Shown here: positions 1-5,590 of the stretch, in pieces | Layout: each line of letters begins with the position of its first letter | How positions within the stretch are numbered: the stretch's first letter is position 1 | Origin: an uncultured bacterium | Lineage (GTDB): Bacteria > Planctomycetota > Phycisphaerae > Phycisphaerales > SM1A02 | DNA length: 8,797 bases | Reading direction: 5' to 3' | Assembly (NCBI GenBank): GCA_903918555.1 | Contig: CAIXEV010000247.1 | Coordinates: 1-8,797, forward strand | Notes under the pieces: model-generated | Database searches by the model: none | The model's input: only the letters and a program-made list of their open reading frames with translations | Told to the model about the DNA's origin: nothing | Position numbers and translations under genes: made by a program

Positions 1-627
1 CGATCTAACGCGTTCGGCGCCGATGCGGGCGCGCTCCGCCTGCACATCTCCGCGGCCGACCATGCCAAGCTCGCGCCGAAGGCCGGCCTCCGCTACGAGG
101 TGAGCGCGCGCAGCGCGATCAAGTCGGACTTCGTCAGCTTCGAGATCGCCGCGCTCAGCGGCGACCACCAGGTCGCGCGCGAACGCGTGCGCGTGTCGGT
201 GCGCCTCGTCCGCGAGGTCTGCGTGGCGACCGACGCCGCGCGCCGCGGCCGCCCGCTCACCGGCGAGGCGTTCACCATCGAGACGCGCGAGGTCGCGCCC
301 TCGGTCGCCGAACGCGCGGCCGCGCCGAGCGCGCTCGCGAACACCTCGCTCGCGCGCAGCCTCGACACGGGCGTCGTCATCGCGGGAGACGACCTCGTGA
401 AAGGCATCGCGATCCGCCGCAACGACCGCGTGATCGTGCGCCGCGAGCTCGGGCTCGTCGCCATCGAGCTCGAGGCGGTCGCGCAGCAGGACGGAAGGCT
501 CGGAGACCGGATCCTGCTTCAGCGCGCCGGTTCGCCGCGCGATCGGAACGCACGCAGCAAGCCCGCCGACGACGGCGCCACCTTCACCGCCGAGGTCATC
601 GGCAACGGCCGCGCGGTCATCCGCTGA
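1..627 (+). CDS. flgA: Flagellar basal body P-ring formation protein FlgA, C-terminal part (5' end outside window)
   Basis: The frame is open from the first base to a TGA at 625-627, giving the last 208 residues of a protein that begins upstream. FlgA is a periplasmic chaperone that helps FlgI assemble into the flagellar P ring. The C-terminal half (about residues 69-208 of the fragment) has the SAF/ChapFlgA pattern: alternating beta segments, a GLVAIELEAV strand at 141-150, the family-typical DGRLGDR turn at 154-160 followed by ILLQ, and a closing strand FTAEVIGNGRAVI. flgH lies 45 nt downstream in the same direction, which supports the call. Residues 1-68 look like the less conserved N-terminal beta region. 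The insert RDRNARSKPADDGA before the last strand is a little longer than usual. Alternatives are unlikely given the SAF pattern and neighbour. Confidence 0.87.
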   Translation, partial: RSNAFGADAGALRLHISAADHAKLAPKAGLRYEVSARSAIKSDFVSFEIAALSGDHQVARERVRVSVRLVREVCVATDAARRGRPLTGEAFTIETREVAPSVAERAAAPSALANTSLARSLDTGVVIAGDDLVKGIAIRRNDRVIVRRELGLVAIELEAVAQQDGRLGDRILLQRAGSPRDRNARSKPADDGATFTAEVIGNGRAVIR

Positions 628-639
628 GACGACTCACCG

Positions 640-658
640 CCGGCGCTCGCGCCGGTTT
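640..658 (+). terminator. GC hairpin with short T run between flgA and flgH (weak terminator or mRNA-processing/attenuation structure)
   Basis: A perfect 6-bp inverted repeat, CCGGCG (640-645) and CGCCGG (650-655), closes a CTCG loop and is followed by TTT (656-658). It begins 12 nt after the flgA stop and ends 5 nt before the flgH Shine-Dalgarno site. The T run is too short for a convincing intrinsic terminator, and flgH lacks room for its own promoter, so partial attenuation or a stabilising mRNA stem is equally possible. Confidence 0.4.
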
Positions 659-660
659 CT

Positions 661-664
661 GGAG
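661..664 (+). promoter_or_regulatory. Ribosome binding site of flgH
   Basis: GGAG lies 8 nt before the ATG at 673. It is the only Shine-Dalgarno-like site between the flgA stop and flgH, and it fixes the start, since no other ATG, GTG or TTG occurs in frame after the flgA stop codon. Confidence 0.75.
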
Positions 665-672
665 AACACGCC

Positions 673-1464
673 ATGCACGCCTCGATCCTCATCGCCCTCT
701 GCCTCGCCGCCCAGTCCGGCAGCCCGCGGCAGGCCACGCCGCCCGCATCGGCACCGCTGCCGGCGCCCACGCCCGCCGGTGCAGACGCGCCGAAGGTGCT
801 GCGCGGCGACGAGGCGCCCGCCACGCGTCCGACCCGCTCGGTGACCGCCGCTGCGCTCGACTCGCAGCAGTCGGCGGCGCGTCCGCTCCGCGAGACGAGC
901 GCCACCGACCTCGGCAGCCTCTTCGCGGTGAAGGACCCCGAGCCGCGCACCTTCGCGGTGCACGACCTCGTGACGATCGTCGTGAGCGAGCAGAGCAAGT
1001 CGAAGAGCACGGCCGACGCGAAGGCCGACAAGAACTGGGAGACCTCGGCCGCGGTCGACGCGTGGATCTCGATGGACCCAACCTCGTTCGGCGAAGGCTT
1101 CTTCACGCCGCTCACCGCGAGCGAACTGCCGTCCTTCGGCGTCGGCGGCGACAAGACCTTCAAGGGCAAGGGCAGCTACAACCGCGCCGACGACTTCTCC
1201 GCGCGCGTGACCGCCGAGGTCGTCGAGCTGCGTCCGAACGGACTGCTCGTCCTCGAGGCGCGCCGCGAGATCACCAACGACGGCGAGACGCAGGTCATCG
1301 TGCTGTCGGGCGTCTGCCGTCCCGAGGATGTCGACACGAGCAACCAGGTCCAGTCGCAGCGCATCGCCGACGCGATCATCAAGAAGACCACGACCGGCCA
1401 GCTGCGCGACACCACCGAGAAGGGCATCGTGGCCAGGATCATCGACACGATCTTCGCGTTCTGA
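673..1464 (+). CDS. flgH: Flagellar L-ring protein FlgH
   Basis: This 263-residue protein forms the outer-membrane L ring, the bushing around the flagellar rod. Family motifs are in order: SLFA at 82-85, DLVTIVVSEQSKSKS at 98-112, a glycine-rich FGVGGDKTFKGKGS region near 155-168, LRPNGLLVLEARREI at 186-200, and LSGVCRPEDV at 211-220 (usually LSGVVRPEDI), then IADAIIKK and a C-terminal ARIIDTIFAF amphipathic end. Length is slightly above the usual 220-240 because of a Pro/Ala-rich stretch at about 21-50. The N-terminus (MHASILIALCLAAQ) is a very short hydrophobic signal without basic residues; Cys10 is preceded by Ile-Ala-Leu, which is not a standard lipobox. The gene follows flgA, so they are probably co-transcribed. 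A convergent minus-strand gene ends 41 nt beyond its stop, so flgI is not next as in many flagellar operons. Confidence 0.97.
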   Translation: MHASILIALCLAAQSGSPRQATPPASAPLPAPTPAGADAPKVLRGDEAPATRPTRSVTAAALDSQQSAARPLRETSATDLGSLFAVKDPEPRTFAVHDLVTIVVSEQSKSKSTADAKADKNWETSAAVDAWISMDPTSFGEGFFTPLTASELPSFGVGGDKTFKGKGSYNRADDFSARVTAEVVELRPNGLLVLEARREITNDGETQVIVLSGVCRPEDVDTSNQVQSQRIADAIIKKTTTGQLRDTTEKGIVARIIDTIFAF

Positions 1465-1505
1465 GCGGTGCGCGCCGGAACAGCGCCTCCGCGAGCGAAA
1501 GTCCC

Positions 1506-2465
1506 CTACGAAGGCGCGCGCTCGTCCGCGCCGGCCTCGCCGCCCTTGCGGGCGAGCGCGAGCCTGCGGTTGTGGCGCACCAGCACGATGATCGACACGA
1601 TGCCGAACGGCGCCATCACCGCGATCTCCGCGGCGCGGTGCACGAGTTCGGCGACGATCGCCTGCGAGGTCGAGACGGGTTCATGCGAGATCATCGGCGC
1701 CAGAAGCCCGATGACCCATTCGCGGATGCCGAGGCCGTTCGACACGATGGGCAGCAGCGTCGCGATCACGCTCACGCTCGCGAGCACGATCGCGGTCTCG
1801 AGGTCGATGGGCGCGCCGACCAGCCGGAACACCGCCCAGTAGCGCAGCGTCCACAGCGCAAGCTCGAGCTGCCGCACGAGCAGCGCCTGCGAGAGCGAGC
1901 GCGTCTTCGGCCAGAACATCGCCAGCGCGAGCACCGACGGAACGACCAGCGCCCATTCGCCCTCGATCTCGTGGCCGCCGACGGTGAAGCCGCGCGCCTT
2001 GAGCGCGCGCAACGCGACGAGCGACAGAAGGAAGAGCGACGCGACCGTGCCCGAGAGCGCGATCGCCTCGAGGATCGTGCGCAGCGTGTGCGCGGCGCGG
2101 ATCCCGTGGCGCACGCGGTGGTACGCGACGCGGCCGACGAAGCCCGGCTTGAGCGGCAGGTAGTTGGCGAAGGCGCTCGCCGCGATGAGCGCCTGCATCT
2201 CCCAGAAAGGCACGGTGCCGAAGCGCCGCATCAGGATGTGGAAGAGCAGCGCGCTGAGCACGGCGCCGATGGCGACCGACGCCAGCACCAGCGCGACCGC
2301 GCCCGGCGGCGGATCGCGCAGCGCCTCGAGCGCCTTGGCGAACTCGGCCTGCTCGCCCATCGCGAAGCGAATCGCCGCCGCGAAGAAGCCGAGGCCGACG
2401 ACGAGGCCGATCACCCGCAGCGCGGTTCGGCGGCGCTCCTGGTCTTGGAGGATTGGGATTCTCAT
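1506..2465 (-). CDS. Flippase-like / lysylphosphatidylglycerol synthase transmembrane-domain protein
   Basis: A 319-residue polytopic inner-membrane protein with about eight hydrophobic segments (approximately 16-34, 55-77, 88-105, 129-152, 170-185, 194-216, 223-241, 284-297). Two motifs resemble the LPG_synthase_TM/UPF0104 (AglD2-like) family: NYLPLKPGFVGRVAYHR at 101-117, matching the family's N(F/Y)LP..xGxxxR pattern, and LPIVSNGLGIRE at 238-249, matching its P..GGLG.RE pattern near the C-terminal helices. Members include the flippase part of MprF and many uncharacterised proteins near glycan or lipid genes; no MprF-type synthase domain is present here, so lipid or polyprenol-sugar handling is only an inference. 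The start at 2465 (MRIPILQDQE) was chosen because the longer frame to 2621 runs back into the upstream TPR gene. No good Shine-Dalgarno is seen; the start lies 31 nt after that gene's stop, so the two are likely one unit. The end is a charged tail. Confidence 0.75.
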   Translation of the reverse strand: MRIPILQDQERRRTALRVIGLVVGLGFFAAAIRFAMGEQAEFAKALEALRDPPPGAVALVLASVAIGAVLSALLFHILMRRFGTVPFWEMQALIAASAFANYLPLKPGFVGRVAYHRVRHGIRAAHTLRTILEAIALSGTVASLFLLSLVALRALKARGFTVGGHEIEGEWALVVPSVLALAMFWPKTRSLSQALLVRQLELALWTLRYWAVFRLVGAPIDLETAIVLASVSVIATLLPIVSNGLGIREWVIGLLAPMISHEPVSTSQAIVAELVHRAAEIAVMAPFGIVSIIVLVRHNRRLALARKGGEAGADERAPS

Positions 2466-2496
2466 GGCAGGCCGCCGCGGGGGCGCTGCGCACAGA

Positions 2497-5232
2497 CTAC
2501 TGCAGGTTGAGCTCGCGACGGCGCTCATCCTGGACATCGAGGAGCGACGAGCGGTAGACCTTGGCGAAGCTGGCGAGCCGTTCGTCGCTCGACTTGAGCG
2601 CGGCCTCGAGCACGGGATCATCGGGCCGGAGCGCGCGCACGCAGATCCACGCGAGGCGCGGGAGGAAGGACTCGTCCTCGCTCAGCGCCGCCATGAGCGG
2701 CTCGAGCTCGGGAACGGGCGCCTTGAGCGCCGCGACTTCCGCCTCCTGCGCGGCCAGCGCCGCGACGCTCGCGGTCTCCGCGCGCTCGACCACGGGCGCG
2801 TGCGGGGCGGCGAACGCCAGCCACGCGCGGGCCTCGGGCCAGAGCCGTCGGGCCGCATCGGCAAGGGCCGGGCCGGAGCCCGCAAGCGCCTCGCGGATCG
2901 CCGGATCCGCGGTCGCGCCCTCGCGCACGGTGCGTCGGTGCGCGTGCGCGAGCAGCGCGATCGTCTCGGGATCGGGAACCTTCGTCACATCGGCGAGCTC
3001 CGCCAGCTTCGCGCGGACCCAGTCGGCGGTGAGCCGCGCGCCGCCGACATGCGTCGGGCTCGACGCCACCTCGACTCCGAGCGGCCCGGGCTCGAGCCCG
3101 CGCTCGGTGGTGCGCCAGTTGAGGATGCCGTGCACCGACAGGAACGCGCCCGCGATCGGATCATCGCGCAGGGTCAAGCTCGCATCGGTCAGCGACACAT
3201 CGACGGGGATCTTCATCGTCTGCTTCGGACCGACAACCAGCTGGCGGTCGATGGCGACGATCGCGAACGGCGGCGTTCCGGGCATCTTGCCCGGCACATT
3301 CACCGCGGCGGTGATCGTCATCGTGTCGGCGAGCGGCCCCTCCGTGGCGATGGCGAGCGGCCATTCGCTGAGATTCGTCAGCTCGATCTCGAAGAGCAGC
3401 GGATCCCACGGGCGGAGATCCTTCTGCATCGGGGTGATGCGGAGGAGCATCCGGCGCGCGCCTTCGCGCATCAGCTCGAGGAAGGGCTTGGGCAGCGCTG
3501 CCGCGCTCTCGACCGACTCCGCGTTCTCGATCACCGGGACCTTGCTGCCGAGGAGCGCGTGGAGCTTGTCGCGGCACCACACGCCCATCGCCGTCTGCGG
3601 CGTGGCGCGCGCGATCTCGAGGTAGATGCGCGCCGCACCCTTGCGGTCGCCCGACTCCTCGAGCAGCACGCCGAGCCCGAGGCGCGCGCTGAGGTCGCGC
3701 GGCGCGATCGGCTCGAGCAGCGCCCGCGCCTTCTCGGGCTCGCCCTTGCGGAGGAGGATCCAGCCGTCGAAACGCGCACGCGCGTCGTCGGAGAGCGGCA
3801 TGCGCAGCGAGGCTTCGTCGACCCATGCGGCCGCCTTCGCCACATCGCCGCCAAGCCACAGCTGCACGACCGCCGCCTGGAGGCGCACGGAAGCCGCTTC
3901 TTCGGCCGCGCGGCTCTTCTCGGCCTCGGTGCGCTCGGGGCTGTTCACGGTCCGCTCGAGCGACTGGATCTGCGTGTCGTACGCGAAGGCGCAGTTCTCG
4001 ATCGCGACCTTGGCGTCGGCGATGGCGCGGGCGCTCGAAAGCGCCGCGAAGGTCGCGGCCAGCTGCGGCGCGACAGGCATCTTGACCTGCGCGCGCTCCT
4101 CGACCGAGAGGATCGCGCCGCTGCGGTCGAGCTCCTCCATCAAGGATGCGTCGAGCATGCGCTGCCGCTTTGCGAGCAGCCGGAACGCGTCGTCGATGCG
4201 GTCCGCGCCCCACAGCGCGACGGCGAGATCGGTCAGCACGCCGTCGAACACCGGATCGGGGCGCTGCATCGACAGGACCTCCGCCTCGACATCGAGGATG
4301 TTCGCCGCGGCGCGGTACGCGCCCTGCTCGAGGCAGAGCTGCGCAAGGCCGAGCGCAGCGGGCGTGCGGATCGGGTTGGCGATCAGCGCGACGCGCATCG
4401 CCTCCGCGTCGTCGGCCGGCGAGGGCGCGCGCATGCGGAAGTAGCCGGCCGCCATCTCGGTCGCCTCGGGGAACGCCGAGTCGAGATCGACCGCGTGCAG
4501 GAGTTCACGCTCGAAGCCGGCGATGTCGCCGGTGCGGCGGCGGAGGACCGCCGCGTCGAAGGCGAGGCGTGCCGCGACGGGTTTGCCGAACCTCGCGATC
4601 GACTCGGGAGCGAGCAGCCGGTCGTAGATCGCGAGCCGCTCCTCGGCGGTCTGGCGCGTCGAGATGTTGTCGAGGATGCGCCGCAGGCGAATGACCTCGT
4701 TGCCTGGATCGAGCTCGTTCAGGCGACGCAACGCCTGCGACGCCAGCGCGACCGCCTTCGGGTCGCCGTCCTCCATCGTGGTGGCGAGGTCGAGCGCGAT
4801 GCGCCAGATGTGCGGGTTGTCGGGTGCGAGCTCGGTCGCCGTCTTCAGGAGCGCCTCGGAGCTCTCGAGCATCCCGAGGTAGATCTGGTCGCGCTGCAGG
4901 AGGTTGCGCGCGCGCTGGGCGAACGACCGCGAGAGCCGTTCCTGCACGATGGCGCGCGCCTCGGCGCTTGGTGCTGGTGCGGCGGCCTGCGGCGCCGGTG
5001 CTGGTCCGGCCGCCTGCGGCGCCGGGGCAGCCACGGCGGGAGCGGCGGGAGCCCCGTCCTGGGAGGCCAGACCGCGGGGGGCGACCAGCAACAGGGTCGC
5101 CGCAAGCGAGAGGCCGGTGAGCAAGCCCGTGGACGGGCGCGCGATGAACCTCCCGCTCGGCGACGAGGCGGTCGGCGACGAGACGGTCGGAATGGGAAGG
5201 CAAGGCAGCGGGCGGAGAGAGGTCCGGCTCAT
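2497..5232 (-). CDS. Exported tetratricopeptide-repeat protein with beta-rich middle domain, function unknown
   Basis: A 911-residue protein, presumably periplasmic. A long basic n-region (1-35) leads to a hydrophobic core (36-51) and a likely signal peptidase site near GLAS-QDG (57-59). An Ala-Pro linker (61-90) follows. Helical TPR-like repeats run from about 100 to 560, clearest at 120-180 (LAPDNPHIWRIALDLA), 200-260 and 491-551 (RKGEPEKARALLEP, ESGDRKGAARIYLEIARA). Residues about 600-720 look like a beta-sandwich, possibly Ig-like (LLFEIELTNLSEWPLAI, MKIPVDVSL), and 730-911 are again helical. TPR regions bind protein partners; no catalytic motif is visible, so no reaction can be given. 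The ATG at 5232 is the only likely start: an in-frame TGA lies at 5254-5256. No strong Shine-Dalgarno precedes it, only a GAGA 6 nt upstream inside a 13-bp tandem repeat. The flippase-like gene follows at 31 nt. Opposite-strand open frames here are composition artefacts. Confidence 0.82.
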   Translation of the reverse strand: MSRTSLRPLPCLPIPTVSSPTASSPSGRFIARPSTGLLTGLSLAATLLLVAPRGLASQDGAPAAPAVAAPAPQAAGPAPAPQAAAPAPSAEARAIVQERLSRSFAQRARNLLQRDQIYLGMLESSEALLKTATELAPDNPHIWRIALDLATTMEDGDPKAVALASQALRRLNELDPGNEVIRLRRILDNISTRQTAEERLAIYDRLLAPESIARFGKPVAARLAFDAAVLRRRTGDIAGFERELLHAVDLDSAFPEATEMAAGYFRMRAPSPADDAEAMRVALIANPIRTPAALGLAQLCLEQGAYRAAANILDVEAEVLSMQRPDPVFDGVLTDLAVALWGADRIDDAFRLLAKRQRMLDASLMEELDRSGAILSVEERAQVKMPVAPQLAATFAALSSARAIADAKVAIENCAFAYDTQIQSLERTVNSPERTEAEKSRAAEEAASVRLQAAVVQLWLGGDVAKAAAWVDEASLRMPLSDDARARFDGWILLRKGEPEKARALLEPIAPRDLSARLGLGVLLEESGDRKGAARIYLEIARATPQTAMGVWCRDKLHALLGSKVPVIENAESVESAAALPKPFLELMREGARRMLLRITPMQKDLRPWDPLLFEIELTNLSEWPLAIATEGPLADTMTITAAVNVPGKMPGTPPFAIVAIDRQLVVGPKQTMKIPVDVSLTDASLTLRDDPIAGAFLSVHGILNWRTTERGLEPGPLGVEVASSPTHVGGARLTADWVRAKLAELADVTKVPDPETIALLAHAHRRTVREGATADPAIREALAGSGPALADAARRLWPEARAWLAFAAPHAPVVERAETASVAALAAQEAEVAALKAPVPELEPLMAALSEDESFLPRLAWICVRALRPDDPVLEAALKSSDERLASFAKVYRSSLLDVQDERRRELNLQ
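4970..5023 (-). repeat. 27-bp in-frame tandem duplication in the Ala-Pro linker
   Basis: Units 4970-4996 and 4997-5023 match at 25 of 27 positions and encode two 9-residue copies, APQAAGPAP and APQAAAPAP, in the linker after the signal peptide of the TPR protein. The length keeps the frame, and the near identity suggests a recent duplication in a tolerant spacer. Confidence 0.8.
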
Positions 5233-5233
5233 C

Positions 5234-5298
5234 GGGGGTCTCAGTCGAGGGTCTCAGTCGGGGGTCTCAGTCGGGGGTCTCAGTCGGGGGTCTCAGTC
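5234..5298. repeat. Five tandem copies of a 13-bp repeat, G-quadruplex-capable, abutting the TPR start codon
   Basis: Plus-strand unit GGGGGTCTCAGTC occurs at 5234-5246, 5247-5259 (one change, second base A), 5260-5272, 5273-5285 and 5286-5298, followed by a further GGGG at 5299-5302. The array ends one base before the minus-strand ATG (5230-5232), so on the TPR mRNA it reads as repeated GACTGAGACCCCC. The plus strand carries runs G5, G5, G5, G4 from 5260 to 5302 with constant 8-nt loops TCTCAGTC, plus an outer G5 at 5234. This could fold as a long-loop G-quadruplex on the template strand of the TPR gene. Confidence 0.9.
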
Positions 5299-5299
5299 G

Positions 5300-5323
5300 G
5301 GGAAGTGCTGTCGGGTACTTCCC
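5300..5323. promoter_or_regulatory. Hairpin next to the 13-bp array in the TPR gene leader
   Basis: GGGAAGT (5300-5306) pairs with ACTTCCC (5317-5323), a perfect 7-bp stem around a 10-nt loop. It overlaps the last G run after the array, so the stem and a G-quadruplex could not both form fully. No T run follows on either strand, which argues against an intrinsic terminator. Confidence 0.45.
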
Positions 5324-5482
5324 AGTCGGGTAGGGCCCGGGCGTCGGAACGGACGGTCGGTTCCCGCAGGCGGCTCCCGACCCCTTTCCTCGACCCTTCA
5401 TCGGCTCATTCGCCGCGCTGGATGGAGCGGGAAGCGGCAGAAGACGGTCCCTACGCTTCAAGGCTCCGTCTGTTCGCGTTCG

Positions 5483-5511
5483 TTGACATCCCGCCTTGGT
5501 TGGATTAGCGT
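5483..5511 (+). promoter_or_regulatory. Candidate sigma-70-type promoter for the secreted protein gene
   Basis: A perfect -35 hexamer TTGACA (5483-5488) is followed after 17 nt by TAGCGT (5506-5511), which keeps only the three most conserved -10 bases (T, A and final T). A start near 5518 would give a leader of about 73 nt. The -35 is striking in such GC-rich DNA; the -10 is weak. Confidence 0.45.
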
Positions 5512-5517
5512 CCAATC
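5498..5517. repeat. Imperfect inverted repeat over both -10 elements
   Basis: TTGGA (5500-5504) and TCCAA (5511-5515) form a 5-bp inverted repeat around a 6-nt centre. The next base out does not pair, and one more outer G-C pair (5498/5517) fits. Its position over the overlapping -10 elements would suit an operator, but the arms are short. Confidence 0.3.
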
Positions 5518-5532
5518 CCTTGTGACCTTCAA
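5504..5532 (-). promoter_or_regulatory. Candidate sigma-70-type promoter for the TPR gene, overlapping the plus-strand promoter
   Basis: Read on the minus strand, TTGAAG (5532-5527) is followed after exactly 17 nt by GCTAAT (5509-5504), each with 4 of 6 consensus matches. Transcription would start near 5497 and give a leader of about 265 nt containing the hairpin and the 13-bp array. Its -10 overlaps the plus-strand -10 by four bases. Confidence 0.35.
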
Positions 5533-5552
5533 ACTTGCGACCCTCGAACTTG
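5524..5552. repeat. Imperfect direct repeat, 15-nt period, in the leader of the secreted protein gene
   Basis: GACCTTCAAACTTG (5524-5537) and GACCCTCGAACTTG (5539-5552) match at 12 of 14 positions with a 15-nt offset. The pair lies just downstream of the candidate plus-strand start site, and the first copy holds the minus-strand -35. Confidence 0.55.
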
Positions 5553-5590
5553 GGGGTGCGCGCCGACCGACCTCACCCAGGATCTGGATC

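Larger units (their letters stand above)
5233..5590. other. Divergent intergenic control region (358 nt)
   Basis: This stretch separates the start codons of the minus-strand TPR gene and the plus-strand secreted-protein gene. From left to right it holds a five-copy 13-bp repeat array (5234-5298), a hairpin (5300-5323), a weak inverted repeat GGAAC/GTTCC (5346-5364), another AGACGG/CCGTCT (5442-5471), overlapping candidate promoters (5483-5532), and an imperfect 15-nt-period repeat (5524-5552). Open frames crossing it are low-complexity translations of the repeats with no start context, so I call no gene here. Confidence 0.7.

Noticed and set aside
1536..1556. Hairpin CTCGCC/GGCGAG near the end of the flippase-like gene as a terminator
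   Set aside because: It lies inside the coding region and no T run follows on either strand, so GC-rich chance pairing is the simplest explanation.
1062..2510. Plus-strand open frame starting inside flgH and crossing into the convergent gene
   Set aside because: It is out of frame with flgH and rich in Arg, His and Asp with no motif; no ribosome binding site supports it.
2466..2621. Longer version of the flippase-like protein starting at 2621
   Set aside because: The extra 52 residues overlap the TPR gene end, are Ser/Arg-rich without structure, and the protein then has a natural start MRIPI at 2465.
5234..5298. 13-bp array as a CRISPR array or replication iterons
   Set aside because: There are no unique spacers, the units are contiguous and far shorter than CRISPR repeats, and no cas, replication initiator or AT-rich tract is nearby.
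5346..5364. Inverted repeat GGAAC/GTTCC in the intergenic region as an operator
   Set aside because: A 5-bp stem with a 9-nt loop far from both candidate promoters is likely by chance in this sequence.
2164..5508. Very long plus-strand open frame (over 1100 codons) opposite the TPR and flippase-like genes
   Set aside because: It is antisense to two genes with a good signal peptide, TPR pattern and membrane helices. Its translation is Arg/Gly-rich with no domain pattern, and it runs through the 13-bp repeats; this is a GC-rich antisense artefact.
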